From positions 763,501 to 827,500 of the forward strand of contig NZ_CP081966.1 in the NCBI RefSeq assembly GCF_019823065.1: 64,000 nucleotides of DNA, written 5' to 3'. A model generated the notes under the pieces. It was given only the letters and a program-made list of their open reading frames with translations, did not search any database and had not been told where the DNA came from. This DNA comes from Pseudomonas mosselii. GTDB taxonomy: Bacteria; Pseudomonadota; Gammaproteobacteria; Pseudomonadales; Pseudomonadaceae. This document shows, one piece after another, positions 35,100 to 45,365 of the stretch. The translations under genes were made by a program, and so were the position numbers. Position 1 is the stretch's first letter. Each line of letters begins with the position of its first letter.

Positions 35100-35579
35100 T
35101 TACAGGCGTTCCAGGCCGACGAACGGACAATCTTCGAGCAGCTGCGCCAGTGCGCGACCGTCGGCGAGGCGGAATTCGGCGGGCACCAGCTCGGCGAGCG
35201 GGTACAGCACAAAGGGGCGGGCATGCATGTGATAGTGCGGCACCTGCAGGCGCGGCACGTCGATGACCTGGTCCCCGAACAACAGCACGTCGAGGTCGAG
35301 GGTGCGTGGGCCCCAGCGCTCCTGGCGCACGCGGCCCTGGTCGTTCTCGATGGCTTGCAGCGCGTCAAGCAGCTCCAGCGGCGCCAAGGCCGTGTCGATG
35401 GCCGCCACGGCATTGGTGTAGCGCGGCTGGCCGGGCAGCAGCGAGTCGCTGGTGTAGAGCGCCGAGGCCGCCGCCAGGCGGGTGTCGGCGATCAGGTCCA
35501 GCGCCTGCAGGGCGCTGCGCAGCTGCTCGGCGGGCTCATCCAGGTTGCTGCCCAAGCCGATGAACGCACGGGTGTTCAT
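35100..35579 (-). CDS. folK: 2-amino-4-hydroxy-6-hydroxymethyldihydropteridine pyrophosphokinase
   Basis: FolK transfers pyrophosphate from ATP to hydroxymethyl-dihydropterin in folate synthesis. The start is ATG 35579 (MNTRAFIGLGSNLDEPAEQL), 159 aa. Family motifs: GLGSN, TSDSLLPGQPRYTNAVAAI, and the signature RWGPRTLDLDVLLFGD with the two magnesium-binding Asp residues, then VPHYHMHARPFVLYPLAEL. It starts 2 bp after the pcnB stop, so the genes are coupled. Confidence 0.95.
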   Translation of the reverse strand: MNTRAFIGLGSNLDEPAEQLRSALQALDLIADTRLAAASALYTSDSLLPGQPRYTNAVAAIDTALAPLELLDALQAIENDQGRVRQERWGPRTLDLDVLLFGDQVIDVPRLQVPHYHMHARPFVLYPLAELVPAEFRLADGRALAQLLEDCPFVGLERL

Positions 35580-35581
35580 GC

Positions 35582-36976
35582 TCAGTCCCAGGCCTGCTCG
35601 TCGTCGCGCTTGCGTTTGCCGCCGCTGCGCTTGCGCTTGCGTGGGCCGGCAGTGCCGCCGGCACCGTCGTCGCGGCTGCCTAGCTCGCGGATCATGTCGC
35701 GGCGCTGGCTGTCGTTGGCGTCCTGGTAGTCGGTCCACCATTCGCCCAGACCGTCGGTTTCCTCGCCGGCGCTTTCACGCAGCAGCAGGAAGTCGTAGCC
35801 GGCGCGGAAGCGCGGGTTGTCCAGTAGCATGTCGGCGCGCTTGCCGCTGCGCCGTGGCAGGCGCTCCTGCATGTCCCAGATCTCGCGGATCGGCAGGGTG
35901 AAGCGTTTGGGAATGGCAATGCGCGCGCACTGCTCGGCGATCAGGTCGTGGGCCGCGCCGTTCATGGCCGGGATCGGCGGCACGCCTTGGCTCTGCAGGT
36001 ACAGCGCACGTCCCGGCAGGGCCGGCCAGAGCAGGGCGGCGAAGAGAAACGCCGGGGTCACCGGCTTGCCCTGTTTGACGCGCAGGTCGGTGTTGCTCAG
36101 GGCCTGGCTGATCAGGGTGTGGGTGTAGGTCGGGCGCTCTTCCAGGGCCTGGCTGCTGGCTGGGAACAGCGGCTCGAACAGTTGCAGGTCGACCAGCATC
36201 TCGAAGGTGATCGCGCCCTGGCCGTTGAGGAACAGCTTGAGGCTTTCCTCGAACAGGCGTGCCGGCGGAATGTCACGCAGCATGGGCGCCAGCTCGCGGA
36301 TTGGCTGCACGGTGTGCTTCTCGATGCCGAAGTCCAGCTTGGCGGCAAAGCGCACGGCGCGCAGCATGCGTACCGGGTCTTCCTGGTAGCGGTGCGTGGG
36401 GTCGCCGATCAGGCGCAGCAGACGATTACGGATGTCATGGACACCGTTGGCGTAGTCGAGGATGCGCTCGCTGACCGGATCGTAGTACAGGGCGTTGATG
36501 GTGAAGTCGCGGCGTTGCGCGTCTTCTTCCAGGGTGCCGTATACGTTGTCGCGCAGGATGCGGCCGCTGGCGTTATGCGACGAGCGGTGGCTATCGGACT
36601 GGTCTTCATCCGAGTGCGGGGCACGGAAGGTGGCGACCTCGATGATGTCACGGCCGAAATGCACGTGAACCAGCTTGAAGCGCCGACCGATGATGCGGGC
36701 GTTGCGGAACTCCGCGCGGACCTGCTCGGGCGTGGCGCTGGTGGCGACGTCGAAGTCCTTGGGCGTGATGCCCAGCAGCAGGTCGCGGACACAGCCACCG
36801 ACCAGGTAGGCCTGGTAACCGGCTGCCTGCAGACGCTCGACGATGCTCACGGCATGGCGGCTGAACTGGCTGCGCTGCAGCGAGTGCTGGCTCTTGTTGA
36901 TCACTTCAGGCGTGGTGCGCCTGTGGTGCTGGCCACGAACGGGCGGGCGGAACGACTGGAACAGCTTCTTCAGCAT
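35582..36976 (-). CDS. pcnB: Poly(A) polymerase I
   Basis: PcnB adds 3' poly(A) tails that speed RNA decay. The start is ATG 36976 (MLKKLFQSFRPPVRG), 464 aa; an in-frame GTG at 36985 would add three residues. The nucleotidyltransferase signature is clear: YLVGGCVRDLLLGITPKDFDVATSATPEQV with the catalytic Asp pair in DFDVA, then RRDFTINALYYDP and RFAAKLDF. The C-terminus is very basic (RKRKRSGGKRKRDDE), suited to RNA binding. It follows crcZ in the same direction as cbrB, the conserved cbrAB-crcZ-pcnB-folK arrangement. Confidence 0.96.
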   Translation of the reverse strand: MLKKLFQSFRPPVRGQHHRRTTPEVINKSQHSLQRSQFSRHAVSIVERLQAAGYQAYLVGGCVRDLLLGITPKDFDVATSATPEQVRAEFRNARIIGRRFKLVHVHFGRDIIEVATFRAPHSDEDQSDSHRSSHNASGRILRDNVYGTLEEDAQRRDFTINALYYDPVSERILDYANGVHDIRNRLLRLIGDPTHRYQEDPVRMLRAVRFAAKLDFGIEKHTVQPIRELAPMLRDIPPARLFEESLKLFLNGQGAITFEMLVDLQLFEPLFPASSQALEERPTYTHTLISQALSNTDLRVKQGKPVTPAFLFAALLWPALPGRALYLQSQGVPPIPAMNGAAHDLIAEQCARIAIPKRFTLPIREIWDMQERLPRRSGKRADMLLDNPRFRAGYDFLLLRESAGEETDGLGEWWTDYQDANDSQRRDMIRELGSRDDGAGGTAGPRKRKRSGGKRKRDDEQAWD

Positions 36977-37099
36977 GGGATGCACTGTTTGAAGGAATGA
37001 TCGGCCAAGGATAGGAGAATGGCCGCATGATGGGCGGGGATTCTAGCATTTACTGGGGGAATGGTGTAGGCGGTGTCGCAGGGGGTGATACGAAGGGGA

Positions 37100-37472
37100 G
37101 AAACGACATGGGGAGCCGAAGCTCCCCATCAAGTCGTTGCGTGCTCTTATTGTTTTTTTTACGGGCTTCTTGTTTTTGTTGAATGCCCTGTCCACAAATC
37201 TGAAAGCTTGTGGACGACCCCCAAACCAGGGGTGAAGAGCAAACGGATTGCTTTGGTCGCCGAGTTGATGCTGATCTGTCGATCCAATCAGTTCAGGTGC
37301 TGCTTTTTAGTGCAGTTTTTGTTGTTCTCTGCCTGATCGTGGGGCAAGCCCCAAACACAACGCCTCTCCAAAAGAATCAGTTAGCTGCGCCTCCGCCGTC
37401 TTGTTCTTATTGTGCGTGAGTCGTTTCGTCTTGTTCTTATTCTGAGTTGCAGTGCTTGTTATTGTTCTTGTA
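37100..37472 (-). ncRNA. crcZ: CrcZ small RNA (Hfq/Crc decoy of catabolite repression)
   Basis: CrcZ binds Hfq and so relieves Hfq/Crc repression of catabolic mRNAs. On the minus strand the region contains six clusters of A-rich AANAANAA motifs (seen on the plus strand as TTNTTNTT at 37147-37154, 37167-37180, 37319-37326, 37401-37411, 37431-37441, 37456-37469), the known Hfq/Crc target type. A sigma-54 promoter predicts a start near 37472, and a hairpin at 37102-37138 marks the probable end, about 370 nt. The place, between cbrB and pcnB, is the conserved crcZ locus. Exact ends are inferred. Confidence 0.92.
37102..37138 (-). terminator. 3' hairpin of CrcZ
   Basis: ATGGGGAGC and GCTCCCCAT form a 9-bp stem with a four-base loop (37108-37129), extended by AACGAC/GTCGTT; in the minus direction the loop reads TTCG and TTTCT follows. 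Confidence 0.7.
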
Positions 37473-37482
37473 CCAGACATAT

Positions 37483-37498
37483 AGCAGGTGCCGTGCCA
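37483..37498 (-). promoter_or_regulatory. Sigma-54 promoter of crcZ
   Basis: Minus strand TGGCACGGCACCTGCT: perfect -24 half TGGCACG, four-base spacer, -12 half CTGCT. CbrB is a sigma-54 activator encoded just upstream. Confidence 0.9.
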
Positions 37499-37574
37499 AC
37501 TTTTGAAAACCCAATGAAATCGGGGGGTTCAGTGATACAGGCAGGTTTTGGGGCGGGGCAAATGTAGAAATTTC

Positions 37575-37647
37575 GTTACCTTACGCCTCGGAGATGTTAC
37601 GCCTGACAGGGTGGGGTAACAGATTTTTGCGGGAACTGATGTGTTAC
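37575..37647. promoter_or_regulatory. Candidate CbrB upstream activating sites
   Basis: GTTAC at 37575-37579, TGTTAC at 37595-37600 facing GTAACA at 37616-37621 (perfect inverted arms, 15-base spacer), and GTTAC at 37643-37647. They sit about 80-145 bp upstream of the crcZ -24 box, where enhancer sites are expected. The exact CbrB motif is from memory and not verified. Confidence 0.55.
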
Positions 37648-37658
37648 CGCGCAAACGC

Positions 37659-37724
37659 ATCGCGGGGAATGCCCGCTCCCACGGACCAGGCAAGGCTGGC
37701 GTGGGAGCGGGCATTCCCCGCGAT
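37659..37724. repeat. REP inverted pair
   Basis: 25-base arms 37659-37683 and 37700-37724 are perfect reverse complements (ATCGCGGGGAATGCCCGCTC...), separated by 16 bases. P. putida REP type. It lies immediately after the cbrB stop and may terminate or stabilise the cbrAB message. Confidence 0.9.
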
Positions 37725-37738
37725 CTGTCGGCGTTGAA

Positions 37739-39181
<1,443 letters not shown>

Positions 39182-39185
39182 TGAT

Positions 39186-42155
39186 TCAATTCTCTCGACG
39201 GTCTCGAATTTCAGGGGACGTCGCTACGACATGCCGGGGCAGGGTCACGCGGATCCGGGTACCACGTTGGCGCTCGATGTCGGCCGGGCTGTCGATGGTG
39301 ATTTGCCCATAATGCTCTTCCACGATGGAATAGACCAGAGCGAGCCCCAGTCCGGTTCCTTCGCCCGGGTCCTTGGTGGTGAAGAAGGGTTCGAAGAGGC
39401 GGTCCATGATGCTTTTCGGGATGCCGCTGCCTTCGTCCTCGACGATCAGGTCGACGGTGTGTTCGTTCACTTCGCTGCGCACGCGCACGGCGCTGCCGGG
39501 CGGGGAGGCGTCGCGGGCGTTGGAAAGCAGGTTGATCAGTACCTGGGCCAGGCGCTGCGGGTCGCCCTCGACCCAGTGCTGCGGGTCGCAGAGGTTGAAG
39601 AACTGTACTTCGAAATTGCGCCGGTTCAACGCCAGCAGACCAATGGCGTCCTGCGCGACTTCGGCCAGGCACACCGGCTCCTCGCTGTTCTGCTGGCTGC
39701 CGCCGGCATGGGCGAAGCTCATCAGCGACTGGACGATGCGCGACACGCGCTTGGTCTGTTCGAGAATCTGGCTGGACAACTCGATGATCTCGCCGTCGCC
39801 TTCGCGCTCCTCGCGCAGGTTTTGCGCAAGGCAGGCGATGCCGGTGATCGGGTTGCCGATCTCGTGGGCCACCCCCGCCGCCAGGCGGCCGATGCTGGCC
39901 AGTCGTTCGGAGTGCACCAGCTTGTCTTCCAGCGCCTGGGTCTCGGTGAGGTCCTCGACCAGCAGCACCAGGCCGCTGTTGCCCGGGGCCAGCGGCTCAT
40001 CGATGGCCGCCTTGTGCAGGTTGAGCCAGCGCGGCTGGCCATCGAGTGCCAGCCGCTGCTTGTGCAGGTGCTCGTCGGGCACGTTGATGAAGCCTTGCAG
40101 CAGGCCGCGCCAGGGTTCGCCGATAGTCACCAAGCGTGAACCGACCACGTGCTTGGCGGCGATCCCGGTGAGCTCCTCCATGGCTTTGTTCCACATCAGG
40201 ATCTCCTGGTCCTTGGCCAGCGAGCACACGCCCATGGGCAGTTCCTGCAAGGTCTGGCGGTGGTAGCGGCGCAGGGCGTCGAGCTCGGCTGCAAGGCCGG
40301 TCAGGCGTGAGTGGTAGTCCTCGAGGCGGCTCTCGATGAAGTGGATGTCCTCGGTGACGTAGTTCTCGTTGCCGGACTTGTAGGGCAGGAAGGTCTCGAC
40401 CATGTCCTGGGCCACGCTCGGGCCCATCAGGCCGGAGAGGTTGGCCTCGATGCGGTCGCGCAGGCGGCGCAGGGCATAGGGGCGGCGTTCGTCGAAGGGC
40501 AGGTAGAGGTCGCGCAGGGCCTGCTCGACCTCCTTCTGCGCGGCCTTGGCGCCCAGTGGCTTGGCCAGCTGGGTGGCGAACTCCTGGGGCGAGGCAGCGT
40601 GCAGCTCGCGGCGCTGCGGGCGACGCACGTTGTCCACCGCGCAGGCCTCGGCGGCGCTGACTTCTTCGCTGCTGGCGTTGGTGAACAGCGAGATCAGGGT
40701 GAACAGCAGGACGTTGGCCGCCAGCGAGGCGATGGCCGCCATGTGCCAGCTGGTGTCGTCCAGCACGTAGATCATGTCCAGCAGCGGGATGTAGAAGCCC
40801 TGCAGGTTGCCCAGCAGTGGCAGCAGCATGGTCACCATCCACACCAGCATGCCGGCCAGCAGCCCGGCGATGAAGCCGCGGCGATTGGCGGTCGGCCAGT
40901 ACAGCACCGAAAGCACGCCGGGCAGGAACTGCAAGGTGGCGACGAAGGCGACGATGCCCAGGTTGGCCAGGCTCTGGTGGGTGTTCTGGGTCAGGTAGAA
41001 GACGAAGCCGGCGGTGATGATGGCGACGATCAGGGCCCGACGGGTCCATTTCAGCCAGCGGTAGATGTTGCCTTCGGCTGGCGGCTGGTACAGCGGCAGC
41101 ACCAGGTGGTTCAGGGCCATGCCCGACAGCGCCAGGGTGGTGACGATGATCAGCCCGCTGGCGGCCGACAGCCCGCCGACATAGGCCAGCAGCGCCAGCG
41201 CTTCGTTGTTGGCGGCGATGCCCAGGCCCAGGGTGAAGTACTCGGGGTTGGTGCTGGCGCCCAGGCGCAGGCCGGCCCACAGCACCAGCGGCACGGCCAG
41301 GCTCATCAGCAGCAGGAACAGCGGCAGGCCCCAGCTGGCGCTGACCAGCGAGCGTGGGCTCAGGTTCTCGGTGAAGGCCATGTGGTACATGTGCGGCATG
41401 ACGATCGCCGAGGCGAAGAACACCAGTAGCAGGGTGCGCCACGGCCCCTCCTGCAGTGGCGTGTGCAGGGCGGCGAGGGCGGTCTGGTTCTGCAGCAGCC
41501 AGACTTCCAGGCCGTGGGGGCCGCCGAACACGCCGTACAGCGCGTAGAGGCCGACGCCGCCGAGGGCCAGCAACTTGATCACCGACTCGAAGGCGATGGC
41601 GAAGACCAGGCCTTCGTGCTTCTCGCGGGTGGCGATATGGCGCGAGCCAAAGAAGATGGTGAACAGCACGATCAGCACGCAGAAGGCGAACGCCACCCGC
41701 GCCTTGACCGGCTCGCCGGTGAGGATGCTGATCGAGTCGGCCACCGCCTGGATCTGCAGGGCCAGCAGCGGCAGCACGCCGATCAGCATGAAGATGGTGG
41801 TCAGCGCGCCGGCCCAGGTGCTGCGGAACCGGAATGCCAGCAGGTCGGCCAGCGACGACAACTGATAGGTGCGGGTGATCTTGAGGATCGGGTAGAGCAG
41901 CACCGGTGCCAGTAGGAACGCCCCCGACACACCCAGGTAACAGGCGAGGAAACCGTAGCCGTACTGGTAGGCCAGGCCGACCGAGCCATAGAAGGCCCAG
42001 GCACTGGCATAGACGCCCAGCGACAGGGTGTAGGTCAAGGGGTGGCGGATGACCGCGCGCGGGATCAGCCCACGTTCGCTGATCCAGGCCACGCCGAACA
42101 GCACCAGCAGGTAGGCGGCGCTGATCAGGATCATCTGGGTCAGACTAAAGCTCAT
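39186..42155 (-). CDS. cbrA: Transporter-like sensor histidine kinase CbrA
   Basis: CbrA is a hybrid of a sodium/solute symporter-like membrane domain and a kinase that governs carbon/nitrogen balance. From ATG 42155 ([21 protein letters not shown]) it is 989 aa; ATG 42161 is two codons longer. About residues 1-490 form a 13-helix SSS-type domain, then a short STAC-like linker, a PAS domain ([20 protein letters not shown]), the dimerisation helix with His764 in [12 protein letters not shown], and an ATPase domain ([55 protein letters not shown]). The cbrX frame overlaps its start. Confidence 0.97.
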   Translation of the reverse strand: MSFSLTQMILISAAYLLVLFGVAWISERGLIPRAVIRHPLTYTLSLGVYASAWAFYGSVGLAYQYGYGFLACYLGVSGAFLLAPVLLYPILKITRTYQLSSLADLLAFRFRSTWAGALTTIFMLIGVLPLLALQIQAVADSISILTGEPVKARVAFAFCVLIVLFTIFFGSRHIATREKHEGLVFAIAFESVIKLLALGGVGLYALYGVFGGPHGLEVWLLQNQTALAALHTPLQEGPWRTLLLVFFASAIVMPHMYHMAFTENLSPRSLVSASWGLPLFLLLMSLAVPLVLWAGLRLGASTNPEYFTLGLGIAANNEALALLAYVGGLSAASGLIIVTTLALSGMALNHLVLPLYQPPAEGNIYRWLKWTRRALIVAIITAGFVFYLTQNTHQSLANLGIVAFVATLQFLPGVLSVLYWPTANRRGFIAGLLAGMLVWMVTMLLPLLGNLQGFYIPLLDMIYVLDDTSWHMAAIASLAANVLLFTLISLFTNASSEEVSAAEACAVDNVRRPQRRELHAASPQEFATQLAKPLGAKAAQKEVEQALRDLYLPFDERRPYALRRLRDRIEANLSGLMGPSVAQDMVETFLPYKSGNENYVTEDIHFIESRLEDYHSRLTGLAAELDALRRYHRQTLQELPMGVCSLAKDQEILMWNKAMEELTGIAAKHVVGSRLVTIGEPWRGLLQGFINVPDEHLHKQRLALDGQPRWLNLHKAAIDEPLAPGNSGLVLLVEDLTETQALEDKLVHSERLASIGRLAAGVAHEIGNPITGIACLAQNLREEREGDGEIIELSSQILEQTKRVSRIVQSLMSFAHAGGSQQNSEEPVCLAEVAQDAIGLLALNRRNFEVQFFNLCDPQHWVEGDPQRLAQVLINLLSNARDASPPGSAVRVRSEVNEHTVDLIVEDEGSGIPKSIMDRLFEPFFTTKDPGEGTGLGLALVYSIVEEHYGQITIDSPADIERQRGTRIRVTLPRHVVATSPEIRDRREN

Positions 42156-42321
42156 CGGCATCTCGTTGGCTCTGCAGGATGAAGGTGACGACGATCAGGA
42201 TCAGCCAGAGCAGGTAGGGGCGGTACCAGGCTCCGGTCGGCTCGATCCACCAGTCCATGATGGCCGGGGAGAACAGATAGATCCCCACGACCAGAAGCAG
42301 GACCAAACGATAGATGTACAT
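42145..42321 (-). CDS. cbrX: Small membrane protein CbrX overlapping cbrA
   Basis: A 58-codon frame begins at ATG 42321 and ends at TAG 42145-42147, overlapping the cbrA start by 11 nt. The peptide (MYIYRLVLLLVVGIYLFSP... then ...YRPYLLWLILIVVTFILQ) has two hydrophobic helices joined by a short loop, and a charged tail QRDADEL. It uses the normal GC-rich codons. A small coupled gene named cbrX at this place is reported for P. putida; I identify it by position and length. The overlap suggests that cbrX translation controls access to the cbrA start. Confidence 0.85.
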   Translation of the reverse strand: MYIYRLVLLLVVGIYLFSPAIMDWWIEPTGAWYRPYLLWLILIVVTFILQSQRDADEL

Positions 42322-42460
42322 GCTGGCCTCGATGGGTTGGGCGCTGCGGGCTTGGACTTATTATTGGCGCAAATGGCTGGGGCGATGCTAGCGGGAATCG
42401 GTAGGGTTCGCCAAGGGGTTGAATTTGTTGGGCTTTTGATTTTGGTATTGCGTGTTCTGG

Positions 42461-42534
42461 CCCTATCGCGGGGCAAGCCCGCTCCCACGATGCCAATGTG
42501 GTCTGCGTGGGAGCGGGCTTGCCCCGCGATAGGG
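42461..42534. repeat. REP inverted pair
   Basis: 29-base arms 42461-42489 and 42506-42534 are perfect reverse complements (CCCTATCGCGGGGCAAGCCC...), 16-base loop. Lies between the gluQ stop and the cbrX start. Confidence 0.92.
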
Positions 42535-42545
42535 TCGGTACTGCT

Positions 42546-43433
42546 TTAGCGCAATTGCGCCTCGGGCACCGTCATCTGCCGCGCAATTTGCTCCGGCCGC
42601 CATTGCTGCCGGGCCGCCGCAAGCACTTCACGTGGGCTGGCCCCCGCCAGTGCCGGATCTGCCTGCTGTCCCAATGCCCGCAGGGCGCGCAGCAGCAATG
42701 GCGTCGCCTGGTCCGCCTCCAGTGGTGGCGAGCGGTACGACTTGCCCAGCTTGTGCCCGTCCGGCTGCACGATCAATGGAATGTGCAGGTAACGCGGCTG
42801 CGAGAACCCCAGCAACTCCTGCAGGTACAGCTGGCGCGGCGTGTTGTCCAGCAGGTCGGCTCCGCGCACGATATCGGTGACACCCTGCCAGGCATCGTCC
42901 AGCACCACCGCCAGCTGGTAGGCATACAGCCCGTCGCGACGCTGGATGACGAAGTCGCCCACCTCGCGCCCCAGGTGTTGCTCGAACGTGCCCTGGACCC
43001 GGTCGCTGAATCGGTAGATCAGCTCCGGCACCCGCAGACGGATCGCCGCGCCTTCGCGGGCGTGCCCGGCGTTGCGGCAAAAACCCGGGTAGATGCCGTT
43101 GTGGCCTTCCAGCTGCTTGCGCGAGCAGGTGCAGGCATAGGCCAGGCCCATGTTGAACAGGCGGTCGACTACCGTGGCATAGGCATCGTGACGCTGGCTC
43201 TGGAACACCACCTCGTCGTCCCACTCCAGCCCGTAGCGCTCCAGTGTCTGCAGGATCGCGTCACGGGCGCCGGGCATCTCCCGGGGCGGGTCGGTGTCTT
43301 CCATGCGCAGCAGCCAGCGACCGTTGACGGCGCGGGCGTCGAGCCAGGAGGCGAGGGCGGCGACTAGCGAGCCGAAGTGCAGGAAGCCGCTGGGGGTGGG
43401 GGCGAAGCGGCCGATGTAGCGGGAGTCGTTCAT
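42546..43433 (-). CDS. gluQ: Glutamyl-Q tRNA(Asp) synthetase
   Basis: GluQRS is a shortened GluRS paralogue that attaches glutamate to queuosine in tRNA-Asp. The start is ATG 43433 (MNDSRYIGRFAPTPSGFLHFGSLVAAL), 295 aa. It has the HIGH-like motif TPSGFLHFGSL, the zinc region (CTCSRKQLEG...YPGFCRNAG) and the KLGKS version of the KMSKS motif, and lacks the anticodon-binding domain of true GluRS. It sits downstream of dksA, a conserved order in gamma-proteobacteria. Confidence 0.94.
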   Translation of the reverse strand: MNDSRYIGRFAPTPSGFLHFGSLVAALASWLDARAVNGRWLLRMEDTDPPREMPGARDAILQTLERYGLEWDDEVVFQSQRHDAYATVVDRLFNMGLAYACTCSRKQLEGHNGIYPGFCRNAGHAREGAAIRLRVPELIYRFSDRVQGTFEQHLGREVGDFVIQRRDGLYAYQLAVVLDDAWQGVTDIVRGADLLDNTPRQLYLQELLGFSQPRYLHIPLIVQPDGHKLGKSYRSPPLEADQATPLLLRALRALGQQADPALAGASPREVLAAARQQWRPEQIARQMTVPEAQLR

Positions 43434-43456
43434 GGATTGCACAGCTATATAAATGA

Positions 43457-43519
43457 AGACGGGGCGTACCCGTCGTAGAAAGCGGGCTAGCCTGCTTCCA
43501 CAACCGATACGCCCCGTCT
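43457..43519 (-). terminator. Long stem after dksA
   Basis: AGACGGGGCGTA (43457-43468) pairs perfectly with TACGCCCCGTCT (43508-43519); the 39-base interior can fold further. It is in the dksA-gluQ gap and may partly terminate dksA transcripts. Confidence 0.5.
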
Positions 43520-43533
43520 GCGAGGGTCCGGGA

Positions 43534-43977
43534 TCAGCCTTTACCGACAGTCTTTTCCTTCTTCTCTGCAATTTCCTTGCAGTCGAAGCACAGGTCGGCG
43601 GTCGGACGGGCTTCGAGGCGGCGCAGGCCGATCTCGATGCCGCAGGAATCGCACCAGCCGTACTCGTCGGCCTTGATCTTGTCGAGGGTCTTGTCGATCT
43701 TCTTGATCAGCTTGCGCTCGCGATCGCGGTTGCGCAGCTCCAGGGCGAATTCTTCTTCCTGGCTGGCACGGTCCGCCGGGTCGGGGAAGTTGGCTGCTTC
43801 GTCCTTCATGTGGTCCACGGTGCGATCCACGCTGACCATCAGCTCGCCTTTCCAGGCGTTGAGGAGCTTGGTGAAGTGCTGCTTCATGAGCTCGCCCATG
43901 TACTCCTCACCCTTGGTCTCTACGTAGGGTTCGACACCGTACATGGTCTGGACTTTTTGCTTTTCTACGGTGGACAT
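43534..43977 (-). CDS. dksA: RNA polymerase-binding transcription factor DksA
   Basis: DksA works with ppGpp on RNA polymerase to shut down rRNA promoters in starvation. The start is ATG 43977 (MSTVEKQKVQTMYGVEPY), 147 aa. The coiled-coil tip has the DxxDxA motif (DPADRA), and the C-terminus holds the four-Cys zinc finger (CDSCGIEIGLRRLEARPTADLCFDC). The rRNA promoter region at the end of this window has the kind of GC-rich discriminators DksA acts on. Confidence 0.96.
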   Translation of the reverse strand: MSTVEKQKVQTMYGVEPYVETKGEEYMGELMKQHFTKLLNAWKGELMVSVDRTVDHMKDEAANFPDPADRASQEEEFALELRNRDRERKLIKKIDKTLDKIKADEYGWCDSCGIEIGLRRLEARPTADLCFDCKEIAEKKEKTVGKG

Positions 43978-44189
43978 GAATAGACCGCCTCTCACTCATC
44001 TGATCCAATGCGCAGGCTGCTTCCATCTCCGGCGCCCGCCGGCCCTGCGACTGCGAGCCGCCGAACTTACCAGATAGATCCGGGGTGCGCTACCCCGCCC
44101 TATGCCTGCTTTTGACAGCGGCATCACCGGCGCGTTCGTTGGCGTGCACAGGTAGAATCACCAGTTTAGACCCAATTGAGAGAAGGCCC

Positions 44190-45362
44190 ATGGCTCAGCC
44201 ACACAGTGCGCGCAGTCGCGCCATCGAACCCTTCCACGTCATGGCCCTGCTGGCCCGTGCCAACGAGCTGCAGGCCGCGGGCCACGACGTGATTCACCTC
44301 GAGATCGGCGAGCCGGACTTCACCACCGCCGCGCCGATCGTCGCCGCCGGCCAGGCCGCCCTGGCCGCCGGGCACACCCGCTACACGGCGGCCCGTGGCC
44401 TGCCGCAACTGCGCGAGGCGATCGCCGGGTTCTATGGCCAGCGCTACGGTGTGGACCTCGATCCAGAGCGCGTGCTCATCACCCCGGGCGGTTCCGGCGC
44501 GCTGCTGCTGGCCAGCAGCCTGCTGGTCGATCCGGGCAAGCACTGGCTGCTGGCCGACCCGGGTTATCCGTGCAACCGGCATTTCCTGCGCCTGGTCGAA
44601 GGCGGTGCGCAACTGGTGCCGGTGGGGCCGGACGTCAATTACCAGTTGACCGCCGATCTTGTCGATCGCCATTGGGACAAGGACACCGTCGGCGCCCTGG
44701 TCGCCTCGCCGGCCAACCCGACCGGCACGGTGCTCGACCGCGACGAGCTGGCCAGCCTTTCCAAGGCCACCCGCGAGCGTCATGGGCATCTGGTGGTGGA
44801 CGAGATCTACCACGGTCTCACCTACGGCATGGATGCGCCGAGCGTGCTGGAGGTGGACGATGAGGCATTCGTCCTCAACAGTTTTTCCAAATATTTCGGC
44901 ATGACCGGCTGGCGCCTGGGCTGGCTGGTGGCACCGCCGTCGGCGGTGGGCGACCTGGAAAAGCTGGCGCAGAACCTCTACATCAGTGCCCCGAGCATGG
45001 CCCAGCACGCCGCGCTGGCTTGCTTCGAGCCGCAAACCCTGGCCATCCTCGAGGAGCGCCGCGCCGAGTTCGCCCGTCGCCGCGACTACCTGCTGCCGGC
45101 TTTGCGCGGGCTGGGCTTCGGCATTGCCGTGGAACCCCAAGGGGCCTTCTATCTGTATGCCGACATCAGCGCGTTTGGCGGCGATGCCTTCGCGTTCTGC
45201 CGGCATTTCCTGGAAACCGAGCACCTGGCGTTTACCCCGGGCCTGGACTTTGGCCGACACCAGGCCGGTCATCATGTGCGTTTCGCCTACACCCAGAGCC
45301 TGCCGCGCCTGGAAGAGGCGGTACAGCGCATCGCCCGTGGCCTGCAGAGCTGGCAGGGCTGA
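44190..45362 (+). CDS. PLP-dependent class I/II aminotransferase
   Basis: A fold-type I aminotransferase of 390 aa from ATG 44190 (MAQPHSARSRAIEPFHVMALLARANELQ). PLP-binding features: HLEIGEPDF, the SPANPTGTVL motif with the Asn, VVDEIYHGLTYG with the Asp, and Schiff-base Lys234 in NSFSKYFGMTGWRLGW. The substrate is probably an aspartate/alanine/tyrosine-type amino acid; the exact one cannot be read from sequence. It is followed after 3 bp by sfsA, implying one transcript, and is divergent from dksA. Confidence 0.88.
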   Translation: MAQPHSARSRAIEPFHVMALLARANELQAAGHDVIHLEIGEPDFTTAAPIVAAGQAALAAGHTRYTAARGLPQLREAIAGFYGQRYGVDLDPERVLITPGGSGALLLASSLLVDPGKHWLLADPGYPCNRHFLRLVEGGAQLVPVGPDVNYQLTADLVDRHWDKDTVGALVASPANPTGTVLDRDELASLSKATRERHGHLVVDEIYHGLTYGMDAPSVLEVDDEAFVLNSFSKYFGMTGWRLGWLVAPPSAVGDLEKLAQNLYISAPSMAQHAALACFEPQTLAILEERRAEFARRRDYLLPALRGLGFGIAVEPQGAFYLYADISAFGGDAFAFCRHFLETEHLAFTPGLDFGRHQAGHHVRFAYTQSLPRLEEAVQRIARGLQSWQG

Positions 45363-45365
45363 CCG

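Larger units (their letters stand above)
37001..37738. other. Gene-free interval pcnB-cbrB: contents
   Basis: This 738-bp stretch encodes no protein. Reading in the minus direction from cbrB it holds a REP pair (37659-37724), four GTTAC/GTAAC half-sites (37575-37647), a sigma-54 promoter (37483-37498), the CrcZ RNA (about 37472-37100) ending in a hairpin, and about 100 bp of probable pcnB promoter region. Confidence 0.85.

Noticed and set aside
39186..42155. A separate sodium/solute symporter gene
   Set aside because: The symporter-like part is continuous in frame with PAS, His-kinase and ATPase domains; this is the normal CbrA fusion.
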